From contig NZ_CP045643.1 of NCBI RefSeq assembly GCF_009498275.1, positions 4,650,001 to 4,714,000 of the forward strand: a stretch of 64,000 nucleotides of DNA, in the 5' to 3' direction. How positions within the stretch are numbered: position 1 is the first letter of the stretch; each line of letters opens with the position of its first letter. Source of the DNA: Streptomyces fagopyri (GTDB taxonomy: Bacteria; Actinomycetota; Actinomycetes; Streptomycetales; Streptomycetaceae). The position numbers and the translations under genes were made by a program. Of the stretch, positions 34,799 to 43,544 are shown one piece after another. Under the pieces are notes generated by a model, which was not told where the DNA came from, made no database searches, and saw only the letters and a list, made by a program, of their open reading frames with translations.

Positions 34799-36292
34799 TC
34801 ACTCGCCCTCCGGCTCACCGAACCAGCGGCGCAGCGCGGCGGACAGCTCCGCCGTACCGGTGTCCGCCCAGGCGACATAGCCGTCGGGGCGCACCAGCAG
34901 CGCGCCGGCGCCGCCGAAGGCGTCCGGGTCCCGCGGGGTACCGGTGACGACGGTGACGCGGTCCTTCCAGCGGGCCGCGGACTCGCGCAGCACGGAGTCG
35001 TCGGCGAGGTCGAGCAGAAGGCCCTGGGCCGGGTGCAGCAGTTCGGGCGTACCGACCTCGCCCGCCGCGGTGTCCAGCGCGCGCGGCGGCAGCCGGCGGC
35101 CGGCCGGCGGATGTCCGCCGTCCCCGAGGTCGTAGTGGACGTCGAGGTGGCTGACCACACCGGCGAGATGGCGCTTCACGCTGTCGAGGCCGATGAGCTC
35201 GGCGAACAGGTCGCGCAGCGGCTGCGACTCGGGGCCGCCGAGGAAGACGGTGCCCTGGGCCCGGGTGTTCATCAGCAGCCGTGCGCCGACCGCGTGGCGT
35301 TCGTCGTGGTACGTGTCCAGCAGGCCCCGGGGTGCCGTGCCCCGTACGGTCGCGGCCAGTTTCCAGCCGAGGTTGACCGCGTCCTGGACGCCGGTGCTCA
35401 GGCCCTGGCCGCCGGCCGGGAGATGGATGTGCGCGGCGTCGCCCACGAGCAGCACCCGGCCGCGCCGGTACTCGGTGACCTGCCGGGTGGCGTCCGTGAA
35501 GGAGCTGACCCAGTCGGCGCCCCCGCCGGAGATGTCCTCACCCGTCAACCGCAGCCAGGCCGCCGCCACTTCGGAGAACTCGGGGGTCTCGCTGCGGTCC
35601 GCCGGCGGGGTGCCGTGCTCGCAGACGATGATCCGGTCCACGCCCTCCTTCAACGGCGCGGCCATCACCATGCCGCCGGGCAGCCGCTCGCCCAGGAAGC
35701 GGGGCTCGATCCGGCAGCCCACCACGTCGGCGAGGTACATGCCCCTGGTGGCGGGGGTGCCGGGGAAGTCGAACCCCGCGGCCCTGCGCACCGGGCTGTG
35801 TCCGCCGTCGGCACCCACCAGGTAGAGGGCGCGCAGCGTACGCTCCCCGGCGGACGTGGCCAGCGTGACGGTGACCCCGCCCCCGTCGGCGTCCTCGTCC
35901 CCGTGCTGCTCCAGCGCCCGGAACTCCCAGCCGCGCCGGATGTCGGCACCCAGCTCGCGGGCCCACTCCTCCAGCACCGCCTCCGTCCGGGACTGCGGGA
36001 CACCACGGGCTCCGAAGTGGGCGTCCTCCAGCACGGTGTAGTCGAACTGCACTCCGCCGAAGTGGCCCATCGGGCTCTTCTCCAGGCCGCCGAAGCGCGG
36101 GACCAGGCCCCGCTGGTCGAACGACTCCATCGCACGGGCGGTGAACCCGAGCCCCCGCGACTGTCCGGTGGGCCGCTCCAGCCGCTCGGCGACGATGACG
36201 CTCACCCCGCCCAGTCGCAGCTCCCCGGCCAGCATCAGCCCGGCCGGGCCGGCGCCGACGACGATGACGTCCGCGTCCTTCTGCGCGTCCAT
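34799..36292 (-). CDS. FAD-dependent aromatic monooxygenase
   Basis: A 497-residue class A flavin hydroxylase. GAGPAGLMLAGELRLGGVSVIVAERLERPTGQSRGLGFTARAME, LVGADGGHSPVRRAAGFDFPG (DG motif with unusual A in place of C) and GRVLLVGDAAHIHLPAGGQG are visible. It is close to the 20124-21596 protein in overall layout and to JadF/JadH-type angucycline oxygenases. Likely hydroxylates C-12 or C-12b of the angucyclinone. It is separated from the next oxygenase by a 199-bp repeat gap. Confidence 0.92.
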   Translation of the reverse strand: MDAQKDADVIVVGAGPAGLMLAGELRLGGVSVIVAERLERPTGQSRGLGFTARAMESFDQRGLVPRFGGLEKSPMGHFGGVQFDYTVLEDAHFGARGVPQSRTEAVLEEWARELGADIRRGWEFRALEQHGDEDADGGGVTVTLATSAGERTLRALYLVGADGGHSPVRRAAGFDFPGTPATRGMYLADVVGCRIEPRFLGERLPGGMVMAAPLKEGVDRIIVCEHGTPPADRSETPEFSEVAAAWLRLTGEDISGGGADWVSSFTDATRQVTEYRRGRVLLVGDAAHIHLPAGGQGLSTGVQDAVNLGWKLAATVRGTAPRGLLDTYHDERHAVGARLLMNTRAQGTVFLGGPESQPLRDLFAELIGLDSVKRHLAGVVSHLDVHYDLGDGGHPPAGRRLPPRALDTAAGEVGTPELLHPAQGLLLDLADDSVLRESAARWKDRVTVVTGTPRDPDAFGGAGALLVRPDGYVAWADTGTAELSAALRRWFGEPEGE

Positions 36293-36491
36293 GGGTGTCC
36301 TTTCCTCGCGCGCGTGGGCGCGCTTCGCGTCGATGGGTGGCGTGTCCGCGGTGCCTCGTGTGCGTATGCGTGTACGTGCGGTACGTGTGTGTTCGCGTCC
36401 GTGGACGAGTGAGTGGACGTACGTGTGCGTGGACGTGTGCGGTGCGGCCGGTCGTGGGCCGCCGGGGCCGCGGACGGTCCTGCGGTCGCCT
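36293..36491. repeat. GT-rich alternating purine/pyrimidine stretch
   Basis: Words such as GTGTGCGTATGCGTG and GTACGTGTGTGTTCGCG repeat through about 36330-36450 between two cluster oxygenase genes. The alternating pattern favours Z-DNA. No gene. Confidence 0.5.
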
Positions 36492-38168
36492 TCAGCCGCG
36501 GTCGGCCGGGAAGCCGAACCAGCGGGTCAGGGCCTCGGGCAGGCCGTCCGGGCGCGGCCCGGCCCAGGCCACGTGACCGTCGGGACGTACGAGAAGCGCC
36601 TGCCCCGCGGGGAGCGGACCCCCGGCCTCGGGAGGGCCGGCCACGAAGGTGACCCGGTCCGACCAGGGCTCCGCCGCCGCGCGCAGCGCCCCCTCGCGGT
36701 TGCCGCCGCCGTTCCCGTCCAGGGACAGCAGCAGCCCGCGACCGGTACGCAGGAGTTCGGTCGTACGGCGCCGCGTGCCGTCTCCCGTGGGCGCCAGCCA
36801 CGCGTCCGGCAGCCGCCGGCCGAGCAGCGGGTGCCCGACGGCCCCGTCATCGGAGCGGATCCCGGCGCCGGCGCCCAGGGCGTTGCCGGCCCCGGACCCG
36901 TGGCCTCCGGCCGTTCCCCCGTCACGCTCGCCACCCGAGCCGTCCGACTCGTCGGCGTAGCCCGCGCCGGCCGCGTCGCCTCCGACGTCGTACCGGATGC
37001 CGAGGCCGCTGATCATTCCGGCCAGGTGTCCGCGCACGCCGTCCACGGTGAGCAGTTCGGTGAGCAGGGAACGGGTCGGTTCGACCTCCGGGCCGCCGAG
37101 CAGCAGCTCGACCTGGGCCCGGATGTTGGCGAGGACCTGACGGCCCACGGTGTGGCGCTCGGAGTCGTAGGTGTCGAGGAGTTCCTCGGGGGCGCTGCCG
37201 CGCACCACCGCGGCGAGCTTCCAGCCGAGGTTGAACGCGTCCTGGACGCCCAGGTTGAGGGCCTGCCCGCCGCTCGGCATCTGCCGGTGCGCCGCGTCCC
37301 CGGCGAACAGGACACGGCCGTGCCGGTAGCGCGCGAGCTGCCGGTTGGCGTCACCGAAGGCGTTGACCCACAACGGGACACCCTGGCTGATGTCCTCGCC
37401 CGTGACGCGCTTCCACACGTCGGTGACCTCGGTGAAGTCCGGTTCCCTGCCGCCGCGTTCGGCCACCGGCCGGCCGAACTCGTGGACCATCACCCGGGTC
37501 ACCCCGTCCCGGGTGGCGGCGATGGCGAGCCCGTGCCGAAGACGCTCGAAGCGCCGGTCGGCGACGCTGACGCCGGAGACGTCCGCCCGCAGCAGCTCGC
37601 GCCTGGCGTCCTGCCCGGGGAAGGGGGCCCGGACCAGCCGCCGCACGGTGCTGTCCTCGCCGTCGCAGCCGACCAGGTAGCGGGCCCGGATACGGACCGG
37701 ACCGTACGGACCGATGGTCTCGGCCTTCACGCTCCCGGCCCCGTCGGCCGCTCCGTCGTCCACGGTCAGGGACAGCAGTTGGTGCCGGCGCCACAGATCC
37801 GCGCCGAGATCGGCCGCCCGGCGCTGCAACAGCTCCTCGGTACGGGTCTGGGCCACCTTCCACTGCCCGGGGTACGGACCGGGCAGCGTCAGGTCGAGGG
37901 GTACACCGCCGAAGTGGCCGCGCGGATCGCACGGCGGCGTGCCGAGTTCGTCCAGCAGTCCGCGCGAGTCGAGGATCTCCATGGTGCGGGCGTGCAGGGT
38001 GGAGGCCCGCGACTCGGTGGTCGGGCCGGGGCGCTGGTCGACGACGACCACCTCGGCGCCGCCCAGCCGCAGCTCGGTGGCGAGCATCAGACCGGCGGGG
38101 CCCGCTCCGACCACGAGGACGTCGGTGTCCAGGGTGGTCGTGTCGGTGTCCTGATGGTCCGTCGTCAT
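36492..38168 (-). CDS. FAD-dependent aromatic monooxygenase with Gly-rich insert
   Basis: A 558-residue flavin hydroxylase. GAGPAGLMLATELRLGGAEVVVVD, LVGCDGEDSTVRRLVRAPFPG and GRVLFAGDAAHRQMPSGGQA define the FAD fold. The C-terminal domain ends LVRPDGHVAWAG. A 45-residue Gly/Ala/Asp insert (about residues 400-445) makes it longer than its two paralogues. The first gene after the aromatase in the leftward core operon (2-bp gap); in jad-type clusters this place holds the first oxygenase. ATG 38168. Confidence 0.92.
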   Translation of the reverse strand: MTTDHQDTDTTTLDTDVLVVGAGPAGLMLATELRLGGAEVVVVDQRPGPTTESRASTLHARTMEILDSRGLLDELGTPPCDPRGHFGGVPLDLTLPGPYPGQWKVAQTRTEELLQRRAADLGADLWRRHQLLSLTVDDGAADGAGSVKAETIGPYGPVRIRARYLVGCDGEDSTVRRLVRAPFPGQDARRELLRADVSGVSVADRRFERLRHGLAIAATRDGVTRVMVHEFGRPVAERGGREPDFTEVTDVWKRVTGEDISQGVPLWVNAFGDANRQLARYRHGRVLFAGDAAHRQMPSGGQALNLGVQDAFNLGWKLAAVVRGSAPEELLDTYDSERHTVGRQVLANIRAQVELLLGGPEVEPTRSLLTELLTVDGVRGHLAGMISGLGIRYDVGGDAAGAGYADESDGSGGERDGGTAGGHGSGAGNALGAGAGIRSDDGAVGHPLLGRRLPDAWLAPTGDGTRRRTTELLRTGRGLLLSLDGNGGGNREGALRAAAEPWSDRVTFVAGPPEAGGPLPAGQALLVRPDGHVAWAGPRPDGLPEALTRWFGFPADRG

Positions 38169-38170
38169 CG

Positions 38171-39106
38171 TCAACGCCTGCTCTCCGCGTGGGCTTTGGC
38201 GTGGTTGAGGGTGGCGCGGCTGTTGGTGGAGAGGGCGGTGTGGACGTAGGTGCGGGCGTCGGTGAGGGTGGCGTCGGGTCCGAGGACGGTTGTGATGTTG
38301 TCGGTGTTGAGGGTGACGGTGTGCTGGGAGGTGGCGGTGACGCCTTCGTCGGTGTCGGTGAAGGTCCAGTGGCCGGTGTGGAGGGTCATGAGTGCGGGGA
38401 GGGTGACCTGTTTGTAGGCGATGTGCTGGTGGGGGAAGGTCACGCGGTAGGACTTGGTGGTGTGGAGGGAGCCGTCCTTGGCGCGGGTGTCCATTTCCAG
38501 GGTCTGCAGGCCGGGGGTGTCCTCGTGCAGGCGGACGGTGGCGACGTGGGGCAGGCGTTCGGACCACAGGTTCGCCTCGTTGATGAAGGCGTACACGTCC
38601 TTCACCGACCCGTCGACCAGGACGGTGTCCTCGAAGGAGAACGTCACCTCCTCCGCCGCGTACGCGAACTCGACGTTCTTCTTCAGCGCGTCCAGTTCGG
38701 AGCGGCTGTTCCTGTCGACCGCCTGGTCGATCCAGAGGAGGTCGTGCGGGTCGTCGCCGACCGCGCGGTAGTCGTGCAGCAGCCGCACCCGGGAGGTGTT
38801 CTCCTCCAGCGGCTCGATGATCCAGGTGCCGCCCATCGCCGCGACCGGCGGGGCGGGTATCTCCTGGCGGAAGGTGATCCGCAGGCCCTCGGGGTCCAGT
38901 TCGCGGCGCGAGGTCCAGTTCTTGGCCTCGCCGTTGGCGGTGGCCCAGATCCGTATCCGCTCCTCGGAGCCGTTCCGCTCGACCTGCTCGACGTGGATGG
39001 TGGGCGGGAAGATCCGCGGCCAGTTGGTGACCTCCGCCAGCAGCCGGTACACGGCCGGTGCCGGCGCGGCGATCGTGATCTCGTGCTCTACCTCACGGGT
39101 CGTCAT
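38171..39106 (-). CDS. Polyketide aromatase/cyclase, didomain SRPBCC (JadD-like)
   Basis: A 311-residue didomain aromatase/cyclase in the canonical position after the ketoreductase. The N-terminal domain is EVEHEITIAAPAPAVYRLLAEVTNWPRIFPPTIHVEQ and the C-terminal domain is identical in DNA to the copy at 28260-29267 over 463 bp. Catalyses aromatisation of the first ring after C-9 reduction. ATG 39106. Confidence 0.95.
   Translation of the reverse strand: MTTREVEHEITIAAPAPAVYRLLAEVTNWPRIFPPTIHVEQVERNGSEERIRIWATANGEAKNWTSRRELDPEGLRITFRQEIPAPPVAAMGGTWIIEPLEENTSRVRLLHDYRAVGDDPHDLLWIDQAVDRNSRSELDALKKNVEFAYAAEEVTFSFEDTVLVDGSVKDVYAFINEANLWSERLPHVATVRLHEDTPGLQTLEMDTRAKDGSLHTTKSYRVTFPHQHIAYKQVTLPALMTLHTGHWTFTDTDEGVTATSQHTVTLNTDNITTVLGPDATLTDARTYVHTALSTNSRATLNHAKAHAESRR
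38184..38646 (-). repeat. 463-bp inverted repeat, copy 2
   Basis: Partner of 28792-29254 in opposite orientation, about 9 kb away; no mismatch was seen. Recombination between the copies would invert the 9.4 kb between them. Confidence 0.93.
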
Positions 39107-39170
39107 GACGCTTTCTTCTCCAGGGCTGGGTACGGGCTGCCGGGGGGAGCCGGTGGGTGGCGGGGTCCGC

Positions 39171-39956
39171 TCAGAAGTTGCCGAGTCCGCCGCAGACGTT
39201 GATGGCCTGCGCGGTGACCGAGGCGGCCGTGTCCGAGGCGAGGTAGGCGACCATGCCGGCCACCTCCTCGGGGGTGGAGTAGCGGCCGAGCGGGATCTTG
39301 GCCTGGAACTTCTCGAGGATGGCGTCCTCGGAGGTGTCGTAGGCGGCGGCGTACCCGGCGCGCACGCGCTGGGCCATCGGCGTCTCGACGTAGCCCGGGC
39401 AGACGGCGTTCACGGTGATGCCGGTGGGGGCCAGTTCGTTGCCGAGGGCCTTGGTGAAACCGACCACGCCGTGCTTGGAGGCGGAGTACGGCGCGCCCAG
39501 CACCACGCCCTGCTTGCCCGCGGTGGAGGCGATGTTGATGATCCGTCCGCGGCTCTTGTGCCGCATGCCGCCGGTGTTGAGCACCTCCCGCGTCAGCCGG
39601 AAGACGCTGTTGAGGTTGGTGTCGATGACATCGGTCCACAGCTCGTCCCCGATGTCGGCCGTGACACCGCCGCCGGACCGGCCCGCGTTGTTGACCAGGA
39701 CGTCGACGGTGCCGAAGCGGTCGACGGCGGCCTGTACGAAGGCCGCGGCCGAGGCCGGGTCGCGGACGTCGAGGACACTGCCGTCCGCCTCGACGCCCTC
39801 GTCCTGGAGGGTCTTGACCGTCTCGGCGACGTTGTCGGCGTCGCGCGCGCCGATGAACACCCGGTGGCCGGCGGCGGCCAGCGCGCGGGCGGACGCGAGA
39901 CCGATGCCGCTGGTCGCCCCGGTGATGAGAGCGACGCGCTTCTCCAGCGTTGACAT
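39171..39956 (-). CDS. Type II PKS C-9 ketoreductase (SDR)
   Basis: A 261-residue short-chain dehydrogenase. TGATSGIGLASARALAAAGHRV binds NADPH; VLVNNAGRSGGG and the Tyr-x-x-x-Lys motif (APYSASKHGVVGFTKAL, with Ser upstream) are catalytic. Length and C-terminus (AINVCGGLGNF) match act-KR family members that reduce C-9 of the nascent decaketide. ATG 39956. Confidence 0.97.
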   Translation of the reverse strand: MSTLEKRVALITGATSGIGLASARALAAAGHRVFIGARDADNVAETVKTLQDEGVEADGSVLDVRDPASAAAFVQAAVDRFGTVDVLVNNAGRSGGGVTADIGDELWTDVIDTNLNSVFRLTREVLNTGGMRHKSRGRIINIASTAGKQGVVLGAPYSASKHGVVGFTKALGNELAPTGITVNAVCPGYVETPMAQRVRAGYAAAYDTSEDAILEKFQAKIPLGRYSTPEEVAGMVAYLASDTAASVTAQAINVCGGLGNF

Positions 39957-40097
39957 GTGCTTCCTCTCCTGTGACGTGCGGTCTGCGGCGGGCCCGGGCC
40001 GGACGAGTCCCCGCCCGCACGCGGTGGGACCCGCGGTGGGACGCGCACCGCTCGGATGCGGTGAAAGGTTTCGCCCGGCCCGGGAGAGCCGTCGTGG

Positions 40098-40373
40098 TCA
40101 GGCGGCGGCGGGCTCGTCGGCGCCGAACTGCTGGTTCACGGCCTCGATGAGGGCGCGCGGGGTGTCGGCGTCGGTCAGCAGGTCCTCGTCGAGGACGATC
40201 CCGTACTCGCGCTCGATGCGGCTGCCGGTCTCCAGCAGGGCCAGCGACTCGTAGCCGAGGACTTCGAACGGCTCGTCGAGGATGTCGCCGTCGAGGTCGA
40301 CGCCCTCGTCGACGCCCGCGCCCTCCAGCAGGATGCGGCGCAGGTCGTCCAGGGTGAATTCCGAAGTGGACAC
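40098..40373 (-). CDS. Type II PKS acyl carrier protein
   Basis: A 91-residue ACP. The phosphopantetheine site is LGYESLALLE with Ser43. The GTG at 40373 follows GGAAGGAACCCAC. It accepts malonyl groups and carries the growing chain on KSalpha/CLF. It is separated from the CLF by 176 bp of repeats, unusual for a minimal PKS. Confidence 0.95.
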   Translation of the reverse strand: MSTSEFTLDDLRRILLEGAGVDEGVDLDGDILDEPFEVLGYESLALLETGSRIEREYGIVLDEDLLTDADTPRALIEAVNQQFGADEPAAA

Positions 40374-40399
40374 GTGGGTTCCTTCCCAGGTCGAGATGG

Positions 40400-40545
40400 A
40401 TCGGACGGGCGATGGATCGATCGGGTGGTGGGTCGATCGGGTGGTGGGTCGATCGAGCGGTGGATCGAGCGGTGGATCGAGCGGGCGACGGGTCGAGCGG
40501 GCGATGGATGGGGCGGGCGACCGGATGGGGCGGGCGACGGGATGT
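40400..40545. repeat. GATCG/GGTGG repeat between ACP and CLF genes
   Basis: A 13-bp GGTGGGTCGATCG unit followed by GGTGGATCGAGC units, about ten imperfect copies. It lies inside the minimal-PKS operon and could alter ACP translation or mRNA stability. Confidence 0.7.
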
Positions 40546-40549
40546 CCGG

Positions 40550-41764
40550 TCAGTCGACGGCGCGGACGACGACGGCCGAGTTGAACCCGCCGTAGCCGCG
40601 CGCCAGGACCAGCGCGGTACGCACCTGGGCGGGGCGCGACTGGGTGAGAACCAGGTCGAGGCCGTACTCCTCGTCGGGGTCGACGTGCACCGTCGGAGGG
40701 ATCAGTCCCTCCTCGATGGCGAGCAGGGCGGTGGCGACGTCGAGCGGGGCGGCGCCGGAGTACAGCCGCCCCGTCATCGTCTTGGGCGCGGTGACCGGGA
40801 CCCCCCGGACACCGAAGACCGCCGAGATCGCCTCGGCCTCGATCCGGTCCAGCTCCGGCACTCCGGCCGCGTCCGCGAAGACCACGTCGACGTCCCCGGG
40901 TGCCACGTCCGCGTCGGCGAGGGCGAGTTCGACCGCCTTGCGCAGACCGGGCTCGCGGTCGCTGCCCGGCCGCGGGTCGAACGTCGAGCCGTAGCCCGCG
41001 ATCTCGCCGTAGATCCGGGCGCCGCGCGCGCACGCCGACTCGGCCGACTCCATGATCAGAATGGCGCCGCCCTCGCCCGGCACGTAACCGGACGCGTCGG
41101 CGTCGAAGGGCAGATAGGCGCGGGTCGGTTCGTCGCTGGTGCTCAGCCGGTCGCCGGCCATCTGCGCCACCCAGCCCCAGGGGCAGATCGACGCGTCGAC
41201 ACCTCCGGACACGATCATCGGGGTGCCCTTGCGGATGAGCCGCCGGCCGTGCGCCACCGCGTCGAGACCGCCCGCCTCGTCGCTGACGATGACGCCGCTG
41301 GGACCCTTCAGTCCGTTGCGGATGGAGATCTGCCCGCTGTTGACGGCGTAGAACCAGGCGAAGGACTGGTAGGCGGAGACGTACTGGCTGCCCTGGCTCC
41401 ACAGCTTCTCCAGCTCGCCCTGGCCGAACTCGAAACCGCCCGAGGAACTCGCCGTGACGACACCCATGTCGTACTGCGGAAGCTCCGCGGGATCGATCCC
41501 CGCGTCGGCGAGCGCCCAGTCGGCGGCGACCAGCGCCATCCGCGTCATGTGGTCGGTCTGCGGCAGCAGCCGGCTCGGCAGCAGGTCCCCGGCGACGAAG
41601 CCCGGCACCTCGCCCGCCAGCGTCGACGGGTAGGACGACGGGTCGAAGCGGGTGACCCGGCCGATGCCGTTCTTGCCGGTCCGGGTGGCGGCCCAGTAGT
41701 CCTGTGTGCCCAGGCCGTTGGGGGCGGCGATGCCCAGACCGGTCACTACCACCGTGGTGGTCAT
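40550..41764 (-). CDS. Type II PKS chain length factor (KSbeta)
   Basis: A 404-residue KSbeta. [15 protein letters not shown] start ([16 protein letters not shown]), lacking the active-site Cys: the region reads [13 protein letters not shown] with Glu163 where most KSbeta have Gln. It partners KSalpha to set chain length, presumably a decaketide by context. Its ATG overlaps the KSalpha stop (ATGA). Confidence 0.96.
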   Translation of the reverse strand: MTTTVVVTGLGIAAPNGLGTQDYWAATRTGKNGIGRVTRFDPSSYPSTLAGEVPGFVAGDLLPSRLLPQTDHMTRMALVAADWALADAGIDPAELPQYDMGVVTASSSGGFEFGQGELEKLWSQGSQYVSAYQSFAWFYAVNSGQISIRNGLKGPSGVIVSDEAGGLDAVAHGRRLIRKGTPMIVSGGVDASICPWGWVAQMAGDRLSTSDEPTRAYLPFDADASGYVPGEGGAILIMESAESACARGARIYGEIAGYGSTFDPRPGSDREPGLRKAVELALADADVAPGDVDVVFADAAGVPELDRIEAEAISAVFGVRGVPVTAPKTMTGRLYSGAAPLDVATALLAIEEGLIPPTVHVDPDEEYGLDLVLTQSRPAQVRTALVLARGYGGFNSAVVVRAVD

Positions 41765-43032
41765 GCCACGCTCCTCTCGGGACGCGCCAGCACCATGGCG
41801 CTCTGGAATCCCCCGAAACCGCTGCCGACGGTGAGCACCGCGTCGGTGAGCTGCTCCCGGGCGACCAGCGGCACGTAGTCGAGGTCGCACTTGGGGTCGG
41901 GGGTGGTCAGGTTGGCCGTGGGCGGCACGACGTGGTTCTCCATCGCCAGCGCGGACGCGGCGATCTCGATGGAACCGATCGCGCCGAGCGAGTGCCCGAC
42001 CATCGACTTGATCGAGCTGACCGGGGTCCGGTAGGCGTGGTCGCCCAGGCTGCGCTTGAACGCCTCGGTCTCGTGGCGGTCGTTCTGCTTGGTGCCGGAG
42101 CCGTGCGCGTTGATGTAGTCGATCTCGGTCGGGTTCATCCTCGCCTCGTCCAGCGCGGTCGTGATGGCCTCGGCCATCTCCGCGCCGTCCGGCCGCAGAC
42201 CCGTCATGTGGTACGCGTTCGAGCGCGTCGCGTACCCGGCGATCTCGGCGTAGATGTGCGCGCCGCGCCGCCGGGCACTCTCCAGCTCCTCCAGGACGAA
42301 CACGGCGGCGCCCTCACCGAGCACGAACCCGTTGCGGGTCCCGTCGAAGGGGCGCGAGGCCCGCTCGGGGTCGTCGTCCCTGGGCGTCGTCGCCTTGATC
42401 GCGTCGAAGCACGCCATCGTGATCGGCGAGATCGGGGCGTCGGACGAACCCGTGATCATGACGTCGGCCGAGCCCTCGCGGAGCAGTTCCACGGCGTGGC
42501 CGACCGAGTCGATGCCGGACGTGCAGCCCGTGGAGACCACCGTGCTGGGGCCCTGCGCGCCCACCGACCAGGCGACCTCGGCCGCGAAGGAGCTGGGGAC
42601 CAGGTAGTTGTACAGGTGCGGGACGGTGTACGCGTGGTCCACCAGACGCAGCCGGCCGCCGTCGCTGACGACGTTGTACTCCTCGTCGAGACCCATGGTG
42701 GCGCCGACCGCGCTGCCGATGGTGACACCCACCCGGTACGGGTCGTGGGCGTCGAGGTCGATGCCGCTGTCGGCGACCGCACCGCGGGCCGCGACCACCG
42801 CGAACTGCGCGGCGCGGTCCATCCGGCGGATCTCCTGCGGGCTCAGTCCGTGCTCCGCGGGGTCGAAGTCGATCTCCGCGGCGACCCGGGAGCGGAACGG
42901 GCTGGGGTCGAAGAAGCTGATGCGGCGGGTGGCCGTACGGCCCTCGCTCAGCAGGTTCCAGAAGTTCTTCGCCCCGACACCGCCGGGGGCCAGCACCTCT
43001 ATGCCGGTGATGACGACTCGTCGGCCGGTCAC
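41761..43032 (-). CDS. Type II PKS ketosynthase alpha
   Basis: A 423-residue condensing enzyme. Active-site Cys170 is in [12 protein letters not shown]; the two His lie in [13 protein letters not shown] and [15 protein letters not shown]. It condenses malonyl-ACP units on the ACP. GTG 43032 overlaps the cyclase stop (GTGA). Confidence 0.97.
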   Translation of the reverse strand: MTGRRVVITGIEVLAPGGVGAKNFWNLLSEGRTATRRISFFDPSPFRSRVAAEIDFDPAEHGLSPQEIRRMDRAAQFAVVAARGAVADSGIDLDAHDPYRVGVTIGSAVGATMGLDEEYNVVSDGGRLRLVDHAYTVPHLYNYLVPSSFAAEVAWSVGAQGPSTVVSTGCTSGIDSVGHAVELLREGSADVMITGSSDAPISPITMACFDAIKATTPRDDDPERASRPFDGTRNGFVLGEGAAVFVLEELESARRRGAHIYAEIAGYATRSNAYHMTGLRPDGAEMAEAITTALDEARMNPTEIDYINAHGSGTKQNDRHETEAFKRSLGDHAYRTPVSSIKSMVGHSLGAIGSIEIAASALAMENHVVPPTANLTTPDPKCDLDYVPLVAREQLTDAVLTVGSGFGGFQSAMVLARPERSVA

Positions 43033-43358
43033 GCGGACGCCTCCCAGTTGTAGAAGCGCGTGGCCATCGCGTCGGCCGGGGAGCGCCAGGTGGCCGGGTC
43101 GTACGCCTCGATGAACGGCTTCAGGTCCTCACTGATCTGTACGAAGCGCGCGTCGTGCCGGGCGTGCTGGATCAGCTCGCCGCCGTTGTCCGCGTCGAAG
43201 TCCTGGAGGTGGAAGTACAGACCCCGGTACTGGAAGAGCTGGCGCCGGCGCGTTCCCATGCGGTGCGGCATTTCCGTGTCGTCGAAATCACCGAAAATCC
43301 TGGCCACGTCGACGCTCGACCCGGGTTCCATCCGAGCCACAATCAGCGTGCTGTACAT
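43029..43358 (-). CDS. TcmI/JadI-type polyketide cyclase
   Basis: A 109-residue dimeric alpha/beta-barrel cyclase. [54 protein letters not shown] is the family signature; the C-terminus is ATRFYNWE. Homologues form the angucycline fourth ring or close later rings. Start ATG 43358, with GAGGGAAA upstream. Confidence 0.95.
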   Translation of the reverse strand: MYSTLIVARMEPGSSVDVARIFGDFDDTEMPHRMGTRRRQLFQYRGLYFHLQDFDADNGGELIQHARHDARFVQISEDLKPFIEAYDPATWRSPADAMATRFYNWEASA

Positions 43359-43451
43359 ACGTTTCCCTCTCCTCGGGGCCCACCACACGACGGTTGACGA
43401 AAGCTCGTATTCAGTATCCGGGGCGGTAAGTGCGGTTTCAATATTCCCTGT

Positions 43452-43477
43452 GTCAGGTAATTGTCAGACCGGGTCAG
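43452..43477 (-). promoter_or_regulatory. GTCAG direct repeats upstream of the PKS core operon
   Basis: GTCAG at 43452, 43463 and 43473 (11- and 10-bp periods) in an AT-rich 186-bp gap upstream of the cyclase-KS-CLF-ACP operon. Compare 21672 and 27109. OmpR-type activators of the JadR1 group bind direct repeats, so these are candidate sites for the regulator at 48219. Confidence 0.45.
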
Positions 43478-43544
43478 AATTCCGCAGGTAATTACGGCGG
43501 AGCCCACGGTTCCCCGGCGAATTCGCCGAGAATCCGCTCATGCG

